Shown in pieces: positions 8,460 through 15,932 of a stretch of 40,258 nucleotides of DNA. The position numbers and the translations under genes are program-made. Location: assembly GCA_947474065.1 (NCBI GenBank), contig CANJHD010000018.1, positions 1-40,258 on the forward strand, written 5' to 3'. The notes under the pieces were generated by a model. The model was not told where the DNA came from, did no database searches, and saw only the letters and a list, made by a program, of their open reading frames with translations. This DNA comes from Planctomycetaceae bacterium. GTDB lineage: Bacteria; Planctomycetota; Phycisphaerae; Phycisphaerales; SM1A02. The stretch's first letter is position 1. Each line of letters opens with the position of its first letter.

Positions 8460-9238
8460 CAAGTACATCATTCCGTAGCGCCTCCGCAATTGCAGCCGGC
8501 TGTATCGCTGCGCCCGCATCTGCCGGACCGTCGTTCGCCACCGCCTTCTTCATCTCGCTTGATCAGCTGCCAGACGGCGGCGTGCGGGTCGACTGGATCG
8601 GCAGCTCCATGATCTGGGTGCTGATTGCGATGAGTATCGCCAGCGTGGCGCTCATTTGGATTGCCTTCACCGCCAACCGCGTTGCTGACATGCTGCCGCC
8701 ATCAGCCGTGGAAATGATGCGCAAAATGGTGAGTTCAGGCCAGTTCGCCGAGTCGCTTGAGTGGTCGCGAACCAAGGGTGGCGACTTCGGGCGTGTGATC
8801 CATGCCGCGCTGTTGGCTGCACCGGCCGGCCATGATGCCATGATGCAGGCTGCGGAATCAATGACTGACGAACTGGTGGTGCGACGCCTGCGCAAGATCG
8901 AAGTACTCAACGTTTTTGGTCAAGTTGCGCCAATGATCGGACTATTTGGAACGGTCTACGGAATGATCGTTGCGTTCTTCACCATCGCGCAGATGGGCGG
9001 CACTGCAGATCCTGTGGCATTGGCTGGCGGTATCGGCACGGCGTTGGTGACCACATTCTGGGGACTACTCATTGCGATTCCTGCACTGAGTACGTTCGCA
9101 GTGGTTCGCAATCGAATTGATGCTGCTGGTTCAGAGGGCGCGCGTGAGGTAGAGCAGATTCTCATGCGCTTCCGTCCGGGCGGCTCTGGCTCGCCGGTTG
9201 CCGCAATGCAGGCAGGCAACAAAGGCGCCGAGGCCTAA
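8456..9238 (+). CDS. MotA/TolQ/ExbB proton channel protein
   Basis: A 260-residue inner-membrane component of an ExbB-type proton-driven motor. An N-terminal hydrophobic stretch (residues about 6-30) resembles a signal peptide; the family's three helices lie at about 46-70, 158-182 and 192-216. The conserved cytoplasmic and membrane signature is clear: LRKIEVLNVFGQVAPMIGLFGTVYGMIVAF followed by GGIGTALVTTFWGLLIAIPAL. It would form a pentamer around an ExbD dimer and use the proton gradient to drive an envelope process. Start ATG overlaps the preceding stop (ATGA), and its TAA shares one base with the next ATG (TAATG at 9236-9240), so subunits are probably translated in a fixed ratio. Confidence 0.92.
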   Translation: MTSTSFRSASAIAAGCIAAPASAGPSFATAFFISLDQLPDGGVRVDWIGSSMIWVLIAMSIASVALIWIAFTANRVADMLPPSAVEMMRKMVSSGQFAESLEWSRTKGGDFGRVIHAALLAAPAGHDAMMQAAESMTDELVVRRLRKIEVLNVFGQVAPMIGLFGTVYGMIVAFFTIAQMGGTADPVALAGGIGTALVTTFWGLLIAIPALSTFAVVRNRIDAAGSEGAREVEQILMRFRPGGSGSPVAAMQAGNKGAEA

Positions 9239-9720
9239 TGCGCGCAAGCCGCATCCATCGCAGAGGACCGGGATCGTTTGAGGCGAACATGACGCCGCTC
9301 ATCGATATGGCGTTTCTACTCATCGTGTTCTTTGTGCTCGTCAGCCAAGTGACGAGCGCGGAAATGGTTGACCTCTCACTACCGCGACCAACATCCGGGA
9401 CCGCAAAGCAGCCCGACGGATCCGAGCGCATTGTGGTGAACGTCATTCCAGCAACCGATGGCGGCGCTGCCGGATACCGCTTAGGAAAGCGCGATTTCAC
9501 GGCAGATACTGCCGGACTGCAACAATTGGTTGCCGCCATCGCACAGGCAATGAAGGGCCGACCAAGCGTTGAAGTGAACATTCGCGCTGACCGTGCTACT
9601 GCGTACTCGTGGGTGCGACCAGCAATGACCGCGGTTGCCGACGCGCTGACTGAAAGTGGTATCGACCGCACGCGCGCCCGCGTGCGACTGGTGGTCCTTG
9701 GCGGAGGCGGCAATGGCTGA
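9238..9720 (+). CDS. ExbD/TolR-type transducer protein (first copy)
   Basis: A 160-residue ExbD-family protein: a short cytoplasmic tail, one transmembrane helix at about residues 19-42 with the essential aspartate in the signature NMTPLIDMAFLLIVFF, and a periplasmic domain ending in RARVRLVVLGGGG. In the family the aspartate carries the proton through the ExbB pore. It follows ExbB with a one-base stop/start overlap and overlaps the second ExbD gene by eight bases. Having two adjacent ExbD genes of different sequence suggests a heterodimer in the motor core, as proposed for other ExbB-ExbD-ExbD operons; this is inference. Confidence 0.9.
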   Translation: MRASRIHRRGPGSFEANMTPLIDMAFLLIVFFVLVSQVTSAEMVDLSLPRPTSGTAKQPDGSERIVVNVIPATDGGAAGYRLGKRDFTADTAGLQQLVAAIAQAMKGRPSVEVNIRADRATAYSWVRPAMTAVADALTESGIDRTRARVRLVVLGGGGNG

Positions 9721-10366
9721 GACGGCCAACGAGCTCCAGTCCGCGCACGCGGCTCGCACTGCACTCGATGCGCTCAACGCATTGGCGGCTGCACTTCCGG
9801 ATGCTCGCGTCGGCCATCGACCACGCCGTGGATGGCGCGCGCCGCGCCGCCTGCGCGGACGATCGCTCGGTGCCGCTATCAGCACCAACATGACGCCGAT
9901 GATTGATGTTGTCTTTCAACTCCTGGTGTTCTTCATTGCCACCACGCGTTATGCATCCGATGAGCGCGTGATTGCCATGGATCTTTCGCGCCGCGTTGCA
10001 GTGACTACAAAGGATGCCGCGCATTCGGAAGTTGTCGCGCCCACGCCTCCAAGCATTCCGCTCGACCCCTTTGCGATGCGGGACGAAGCACTGCGCCTTG
10101 AAGTGCGCGTTGATGGAACAATCGTCGCCGGCGCGCCCTTGCGACGCACCTTCACGCCGAGTGAATTGCGCACCGCGATGGCGAATGAATTGCGCGGCAG
10201 CGCGCATCCAAACGGCATGTTTGAGCCTGCATTCCCCGTGGTGATTGCACCCGCCGACAATGCCCCGTGGGAAATTGCGGTAGAGGTGCTTGACGCCGCT
10301 GTTGCCGCGGGATTCCGAAATGTTGGGTTCGAACAACGCACCACCGGAACCGAGGCTGGTCAGTGA
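9713..10366 (+). CDS. ExbD/TolR-type transducer protein (second copy)
   Basis: A 217-residue ExbD-family protein with a longer cytoplasmic N-terminus than its neighbour (about 58 residues, ending in a strongly basic arginine-rich stretch), then the transmembrane signature NMTPMIDVVFQLLVFFIATT and a periplasmic domain. ATG at 9713 is chosen because a purine-rich GGAGGCGG stands immediately upstream and the start overlaps the previous stop by eight bases; an alternative frame to 9656 would run deep into the upstream gene. The basic tail could contact the cytoplasmic face of ExbB or membrane phospholipid. Its TGA overlaps the GTG start of the next gene (GTGA at 10363-10366). Confidence 0.88.
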   Translation: MAETANELQSAHAARTALDALNALAAALPDARVGHRPRRGWRAPRRLRGRSLGAAISTNMTPMIDVVFQLLVFFIATTRYASDERVIAMDLSRRVAVTTKDAAHSEVVAPTPPSIPLDPFAMRDEALRLEVRVDGTIVAGAPLRRTFTPSELRTAMANELRGSAHPNGMFEPAFPVVIAPADNAPWEIAVEVLDAAVAAGFRNVGFEQRTTGTEAGQ

Positions 10367-12609
10367 TTGCCACCGCGATAGCAGTAGCGGTGTGGGTTGC
10401 GCAAGTACCAGTGCCGGGCGGTATCGATTCCGTCGCAGCGGCAACGGACGCAGCGCGTATTGATGCGCGTCGCACGTTCGCTACTTCGGCCGCAGCAACC
10501 GCGGCGTGGACGCGACTTGAGCGCGTGCGTGCGCCGCTTCTTGAATCAGATGATCCACGTTGTGCGGCGTGGCTCGCCGACGCTGCCGAGGATGCCATCA
10601 CGCTTGGTCTGAGTGTTGATGCGTGCGGCGTGACAACCATCGTTGGTATTCCAACCGCAGCGCAACGCGAGCGCAGCACCGCACTCTTGCGCGACGCCCT
10701 GACTTGGACGCGCGCAGCCGAGCGATCCGCGCGCGCCGCAATGAGCGCGGGAACTGCCACTCCCGAACTCACCGCGCGACTTGACTCCGTGGAACTTGCC
10801 CAGCGCATTCCGCTCATCCGCGCCTGCGCCGCTGTACTTGCAGGCTGGTGCGGAGCGCTTCCAGAAGCTGACGCGCCTGCCATCATTGAAAGCGCCGCCC
10901 TGCGCCTTTCCGCTATGCGTGGCGGACTTTCTGGCAACGCGCGCACCTTGGCTGATGCGTGTTGCGGGCTTGGACTCACGCGTATTGGTCGCCACGCCGA
11001 GGCGGATGCGGTGCTTGGGCCACTCGCTGCTAACCCCGCCGCGGAGCCCGCGCTCCGACTTCTTGCGATCGCAGCACTGAGTGAGAACGCAGCACCGAAC
11101 GCGAGCAGCCGACGCCGCGCGCTCGACAGTCTCCGCGCCCGATACGGCGCATCACTTGACGATGATTCGCGTCTCTTACTCGGCGACCTTGACTTTCGAC
11201 TCGCACGCAGCGCGGCAGCCGACGCAACGAGCACCGTCACTCCCGGCACTTCTGGTCCGGCGCCGGCATGGCGCGGATGGCTTGATGCTGTTGCAGCAAC
11301 TCCGCCCACGCGTCGGGCCGCTGTTCGCGCCGCGGCACTCGCGCGGATCGCGCAACATGCAGGCAGCATGGATGATCCCGTGGTGCGGGTGGCACGCGCG
11401 TTGGCTGCGAGCGGCAGCAGCGAAGGACGCTCGGCTGGCACGGCGCTCCTGCGGGGCGCGCTTGCTGATCCCGCCCTTGAAGCGGGTGTCCGAACACTTG
11501 CCATGCTCGAACTTGGTCGCGCGGAACTGCTGCTTGGTCATCCGGCCGAGGGCGCCGCGGCGCTTCTTGAATTTGCGCAGGCGTATCCATCGGAACCGGT
11601 TTCGCGCCACGCGATTGATGCAGCTGTTGCCGCAGCACGCGGAACTGGCGATTCCGTGCTGTTTGCGCGCGTTCTTGCAACGGCCGTTGCGCGGTTTCCA
11701 GATCATCCAGACCATGCAGCGTGGCGAGTGGAACAGTCCGCGCTCGTCCTATCAAGCGACACCGCGGTGGAAACGCGTGAGTCACCAGCGCGACGCGCGG
11801 CAATTGCACTTGACGGACTTGATCGCGCTGATCGTTCCGGGGTGACTGACATAGCGTTGCGTGCTGACTTAGCAATTGCGGCCGCTGACGCCCTCAATGA
11901 TGAAGTGCGCGCCGATGCCGCGCTCGAAGCACTCGACCGCGCGCGCCCGCTACCTGGCACTGCGCTCCCTGAGGCCGTTCGACAGCGCATGCTTGAAGAA
12001 CGCATTCGCGCTTTGGTGCTCGCAACACGCTCCATTGAAATGGACCGCACGGTGGCCGATGCCGCAGCAGTAGATGCCAACAGCACCGCCGATGCCGCCG
12101 CGCGCGTCTTACGAAGAATGTCTGCTGCTGACTTAGGAAGTGTCGCCGCCGCAGCCGTCGACGAACAACAAATCGCGCGCATTGCACGGCTTGCCGACGC
12201 CACCATGCACATTGCTCCTCCGACACCGGAACGCGATGAAATCTTGGCGCGCGCATTTGTGGTCGCACGCATGCACGACTCCGCACAAGCTGCCGCGCGA
12301 CGCGCCATTGCCGCGCGCGGCGAACGCGCTGATCTGACCTTGGCCCTCGCAGAATCGCTGTGGGGAATCGGCGGCGATGCAGCACTTACTGAAGCATTTG
12401 TGCTCTACGAACGAGTTGCACGCACTGTGCGCGAAGAGTCCCCCGCGTGGTGGTTATGCCAAGCGCGCCGCCTACAGATTCTTGACAGAGTGAACCGTTC
12501 AACCGAAGCGATCGCTCCGAAAGTTGCACGACTCAAGGCGATGGATCCTGCGCTCGGCGGTCCAGCGTTCGCAGCGAGCATGCTTGAAGTGGCTGCGCGA
12601 CATGAGTGA
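10363..12609 (+). CDS. large secreted alanine-rich helical repeat protein
   Basis: A 748-residue protein with an N-terminal hydrophobic segment (MIATAIAVAVWVAQVPVPGG), probably a signal peptide, followed by an almost wholly helical, Ala/Arg/Leu-rich sequence with degenerate 30-40-residue repeats of TPR/Sel1 character, for example LGRAELLLGHPAEGAAALLEFAQAYPSEPVSRHAIDAA broken across two helices. It starts with GTG overlapping the preceding stop (GTGA), which makes it the sixth and last gene of the operon. TPR-like periplasmic proteins often accompany ExbB/ExbD motors in planctomycetes and Bacteroidota and may act as scaffolds; that role is inferred. No enzymatic motif was found. Confidence 0.75.
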   Translation: MIATAIAVAVWVAQVPVPGGIDSVAAATDAARIDARRTFATSAAATAAWTRLERVRAPLLESDDPRCAAWLADAAEDAITLGLSVDACGVTTIVGIPTAAQRERSTALLRDALTWTRAAERSARAAMSAGTATPELTARLDSVELAQRIPLIRACAAVLAGWCGALPEADAPAIIESAALRLSAMRGGLSGNARTLADACCGLGLTRIGRHAEADAVLGPLAANPAAEPALRLLAIAALSENAAPNASSRRRALDSLRARYGASLDDDSRLLLGDLDFRLARSAAADATSTVTPGTSGPAPAWRGWLDAVAATPPTRRAAVRAAALARIAQHAGSMDDPVVRVARALAASGSSEGRSAGTALLRGALADPALEAGVRTLAMLELGRAELLLGHPAEGAAALLEFAQAYPSEPVSRHAIDAAVAAARGTGDSVLFARVLATAVARFPDHPDHAAWRVEQSALVLSSDTAVETRESPARRAAIALDGLDRADRSGVTDIALRADLAIAAADALNDEVRADAALEALDRARPLPGTALPEAVRQRMLEERIRALVLATRSIEMDRTVADAAAVDANSTADAAARVLRRMSAADLGSVAAAAVDEQQIARIARLADATMHIAPPTPERDEILARAFVVARMHDSAQAAARRAIAARGERADLTLALAESLWGIGGDAALTEAFVLYERVARTVREESPAWWLCQARRLQILDRVNRSTEAIAPKVARLKAMDPALGGPAFAASMLEVAARHE

Positions 12610-12659
12610 CTTTCACTGCGCGTAACTTCAACGCGTTGCGATCAAGCCTGTTGCCATCA

Positions 12660-13601
12660 TCAATATTCAAGCGCCCGTAGCTCATCGCGCAAGATGGCCG
12701 CAAGTTCAAAGTTCTCTGCGTCCACTGCGCGGCGCAGTCGCTCTTCTAATTCTGAACGCTGACTTGTTGGCAACCGTGGCACCAACGCATCGCGCATCCC
12801 GCGCAGCAGCGTGACTTCACTCGATTGATCGAATCCTCCCATCGGACCGTGATCATCAAAGTGCGAACGCAATTCTGCAAGCGCACGCTCCACGGCCAAC
12901 AGTGCCCGTCGGGCATCGCCGCCCGCGAGCCCAATGGCTGCCTCTGCGCGCGCACGCATCATCACCACGAACGGTCGGAACTGTTCCAACACCGTGCGGT
13001 CGCCCTGACTTGCTCCGAAGTCGCGGCACAAATCAAACATCCGGAGATTTCGACCAGTGTCGCGAACCACGGCTTCGTACTCCTCAAGCGCAAAGAGCGC
13101 CACGTATCGGTGATAGACCTGCACGCCCTCGTCACGCAGCGAAGCACACTCTTTGGACGTGATTTGAATGCCATCTTCGCCGCCCGTACGTAGGCGGTGC
13201 GCCTCGATCCGCCCAAGATGCCAGTCCAAGAGCGAGTCCGCGCCGTGTGGCCGGCGACCGTCGGGACGCCCCGTCAGCGCAAATTGCAGGAGGCCCAATT
13301 CCAGCCGAACCTGAATTGCACGCTCCCCGGTGGCCGTTCTGATCATTCTGACGGTGGGTCGGTTGCCGCCCACCGGCCACCCACCCAATATCCCGGCGAG
13401 GTCCACCTCGGGACCCGCAGCCGTGTCCTCATGCGGGCTCGAACGAACAGAACCATCGTTTGCAGAATCTGGATGCGGTGATTTCTGGTCACTTTTGTGA
13501 TCCGGCCTTCCGCCCTGGGGCTGCTCGGGCGCCCCTCCGTCAGTGTTTTTCTGCTCGGGTTCTGACAATTTCGAGTCCTCCAAAAAGAGTTTGTGATTCA
13601 T
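12660..13601 (-). CDS. UVR (UvrB/UvrC) motif protein
   Basis: A 313-residue cytoplasmic protein ending in a UVR motif (LEERLRRAVDAENFELAAILRDELRAL, residues about 283-310), the helical hairpin by which UvrB and UvrC touch each other and which also occurs in McsA and Clp-type proteins. The first 65 residues are polar and low in complexity. The middle contains IQVRLELGLLQFALTGRPDGRRPHG-type sequence that I associate with a planctomycete-specific family, but no catalytic motif. ATG at 13601 is preferred to a TTG at 13616. It is divergent from the sigma factor gene and convergent with the 10363-12609 gene. A role in DNA repair should not be assumed from the UVR motif alone. Confidence 0.75.
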   Translation of the reverse strand: MNHKLFLEDSKLSEPEQKNTDGGAPEQPQGGRPDHKSDQKSPHPDSANDGSVRSSPHEDTAAGPEVDLAGILGGWPVGGNRPTVRMIRTATGERAIQVRLELGLLQFALTGRPDGRRPHGADSLLDWHLGRIEAHRLRTGGEDGIQITSKECASLRDEGVQVYHRYVALFALEEYEAVVRDTGRNLRMFDLCRDFGASQGDRTVLEQFRPFVVMMRARAEAAIGLAGGDARRALLAVERALAELRSHFDDHGPMGGFDQSSEVTLLRGMRDALVPRLPTSQRSELEERLRRAVDAENFELAAILRDELRALEY

Positions 13602-13710
13602 ATTGACTTGTGCCAAACACGACCCTTGCGATTGTCGATGGGGTGCGTACGATGCAACCCCCCGGCATGAGCGTGTGGCTCGTGACCTGGTCTGCTGATC
13701 GCGAGGGTGT

Positions 13711-14628
13711 ATGGCGCGAACCAGTGTCCAAAACGAACTTCAGCTCTACCTCCGCGAAATCAAGGAGGAGCGACTCCTTACTCCCGACGAGGAAAAGGTG
13801 TTGGGCTGGCGCATCATCAATGATGAGTGCCTGAGCTCCAAGGATCGGATGATCAAGGCGAACCTTCGCCTCGTGATCTCCATCTCAAAGAACTACGCCC
13901 ACCGCGGGCTGCCGCTCTCCGATCTGATCGAAGAGGGCAACATCGGCCTCATCAAGGCCGTTGAGGGATTTGACCCAGCGCAAGGCGCACGATTCAGCAC
14001 CTACGCAAGTTGGTGGATCAAGCAGGCCATCAAGCGCACCCTGATCAATGCAGTGCAGCCGATCCATATTCCCGCCTACATGGTGGAATTGATTGCGCGC
14101 TGGAAGCACACCAACCGAAAGCTCGAAGAGAGCCTCGGGCGCCAGCCAACGCTGCAAGAGCTGGCCACGGCGATGGGTCTGCCCGTCAAGAAACTCCTGA
14201 TTGTCCGCCGCGCCGTCAAGGCGTACCACGCTCCGAGTCAGTCACCGACTGGCGAGGACGGCGAGGGAGCCGATCTCGGCGACATCTTCGAAGACACGCG
14301 CAACCGTGCTCCGGAGCATGATGTTGAGCGCAAGGAAGACTTCTCAACCATCCTCAAGCTCCTTGATTCCATCGACGAACGAGATGCACGCGTGTTACGC
14401 CTGCGTTTCGGCCTTGAAGGCAAGGAACCACTGACCCTCAAGCAGATCGGTGTGGAAGTCGGTCTCACCCGCGAGCGCGTTCGACAGATCGAAGTGGAAG
14501 CGCTCAAGAAGTTGCAGATGCAACTCACCGACCCCAAGCCCAGCCGGTTCTTCCGCGAGAACATGCCAACTGAAAGCACTGAGAAGCCTCGCCCGGGTCG
14601 TAAGCGTAAGCAAGCACCAGGCGCTTGA
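13711..14628 (+). CDS. RNA polymerase sigma-70 family factor (group 1/2-like)
   Basis: A 305-residue sigma factor that directs RNA polymerase to -35/-10 promoters. Region 1.2 is seen at the N-terminus (NELQLYLREIKEERLLTPDEE). Region 2 spans about residues 50-110 with the RpoD-like core SDLIEEGNIGLIKAVEGFD and FSTYASWWIKQAIKRTL, which melts and reads the -10 element. Region 3 follows (ESLGRQPTLQELATAMGL), and region 4 ends with the helix-turn-helix TLKQIGVEVGLTRERVRQIE. It lacks the long region 1.1 of a primary sigma, so it is a short RpoD/SigA-type or RpoS/RpoH-like factor. The tail is basic (RPGRKRKQ). A weak match to a promoter (TTGCGA, 16 bases, TACGAT at 13626-13653) lies upstream. Confidence 0.92.
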   Translation: MARTSVQNELQLYLREIKEERLLTPDEEKVLGWRIINDECLSSKDRMIKANLRLVISISKNYAHRGLPLSDLIEEGNIGLIKAVEGFDPAQGARFSTYASWWIKQAIKRTLINAVQPIHIPAYMVELIARWKHTNRKLEESLGRQPTLQELATAMGLPVKKLLIVRRAVKAYHAPSQSPTGEDGEGADLGDIFEDTRNRAPEHDVERKEDFSTILKLLDSIDERDARVLRLRFGLEGKEPLTLKQIGVEVGLTRERVRQIEVEALKKLQMQLTDPKPSRFFRENMPTESTEKPRPGRKRKQAPGA

Positions 14629-14667
14629 AACTTTCAACCTGACGTCTGACCTGCGCAGAGGGGTAAC

Positions 14668-15813
14668 TCAGCTGGTCTTGGTTCGAACCGGGTTGTAGAA
14701 CGGCATCTTGACGATCTTTGCAGCGGTCTTCATCTTGCCAAGATCAAGTTCAAATTCAGTACCAACCGCACTCATCGCTGCGGGCACATAGCCCATGGCG
14801 ATGACCTTATCGAGCGTCGGACTCAGGCAGCCGCTGGTGACGTGACCAACATGCTTGCCGCCGTGATACAGCAGCATGCCCTGACGAGCGGAGCGGCGAC
14901 CCTCAACTTCGAATCCAACGAGGCTGTTCTGCACGCCGTCGGCCTTGATCTTCAACAACGCCTCTTGGCCAATGAATCGGCCTTCGCGCGTGTCCACGTC
15001 ACCCTTGTCGAGTTTGACCGCAAACCCGAGACCAGCGCTCAGTGGGTCAATCTCTTCGCTGATTTCATGCCCGTAGAGTGGCATCGATGCCTCCGTGCGC
15101 AGGGAATCCCGCGCGCCGAGACCGGCAGGACGCACCAGTGCCGCAACGCCGGCTTTCTCACGCAACAGCATCGGCAGCACGAACTTTGCGACCGTGGAAC
15201 CCATGACAAGTTCCACGCCATCCTCGCCCGTATAGCCGGTGCGGCTCACGGTAAGTTTGGCAATCATCAGGCTCTTTTCGGCGAAACGGTAGCGCTTCAG
15301 CGTAGGAATCTCCCGGCTGAAACTTCCCACGATCTCAATCACCTTGGGACCCTGAATGGCAGCCATCGCGGTGTCCGCGGTGATGTCTTCCATCTGAAAT
15401 GTCATGTTCTCGCGCGCCTTGATGGACCCGAACCAATCGAGGATCTTGATGCGGTTTGAGGCATTGACAACCATCATGTAATCGTCTTCCTCGTAGCAAT
15501 AGACCAAGACATCGTCGCGCACCCCGCCCCGCTCGTTGCACACCAGCGAATAGCGCACGGTGCCGCGTTCCATGCCCATGATCTGCCGCGTGCAGACCCG
15601 ATCAAGGAACTTGCGCGCATGGCGACCAGTGATCCGCAGTCGACCCATATGACTGACGTCAAAGAACGCCGCACTCGTCCGGCAAGCGTGGTGCTCGTCG
15701 ATGATCGAGCCGTAGGACATCGGCATCTCCCAGCCGGTGAAATCCACAAAGCGAGCCCCGCGTTCGGCGCTCCAGTGATGGAAGGGTGTACGGGCAAGGT
15801 TGGCGGTAGTCAT
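14668..15813 (-). CDS. gcvT: aminomethyltransferase (glycine cleavage T protein)
   Basis: The T protein of the glycine cleavage system moves the aminomethyl group from lipoyl-H protein to tetrahydrofolate, releasing ammonia. Family signatures are the N-terminal RTPFHHWSAERGARFVDFTGWEMPM, DVSHMGRLRITG, SRTGYTGEDGVELV and GARDSLRTEASMPLYGHEI, and a C-terminal barrel ending GYVPAAMSAVGTEFELD. Starting at ATG 15813 gives 381 residues, close to the usual 360-370; an in-frame ATG at 15840 would add nine residues. The last residues (NPVRTKTS) are unlike the family and overlap a tRNA-like string on the other strand. The gene is divergent from bamA, with about 120 bases between starts. No gcvH or gcvP is in the window. 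Confidence 0.93.
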   Translation of the reverse strand: MTTANLARTPFHHWSAERGARFVDFTGWEMPMSYGSIIDEHHACRTSAAFFDVSHMGRLRITGRHARKFLDRVCTRQIMGMERGTVRYSLVCNERGGVRDDVLVYCYEEDDYMMVVNASNRIKILDWFGSIKARENMTFQMEDITADTAMAAIQGPKVIEIVGSFSREIPTLKRYRFAEKSLMIAKLTVSRTGYTGEDGVELVMGSTVAKFVLPMLLREKAGVAALVRPAGLGARDSLRTEASMPLYGHEISEEIDPLSAGLGFAVKLDKGDVDTREGRFIGQEALLKIKADGVQNSLVGFEVEGRRSARQGMLLYHGGKHVGHVTSGCLSPTLDKVIAMGYVPAAMSAVGTEFELDLGKMKTAAKIVKMPFYNPVRTKTS

Positions 15814-15932
15814 GATCGGGGGAAGGGTAGCCGAAGACATTGCGTCGCGACTATCCTCGCAGTTCGCGCATGGATCGCCTTGGCACACGAACTTCCCGCC
15901 GGACCTCCCGTCCCGGGCACTTCGGCGACGTG

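Noticed and set aside
13626-13653. Possible promoter TTGCGA-16-TACGAT upstream of the sigma factor
   Set aside because: Each box matches only four of six positions and the spacing is short; not strong enough to list as a feature.
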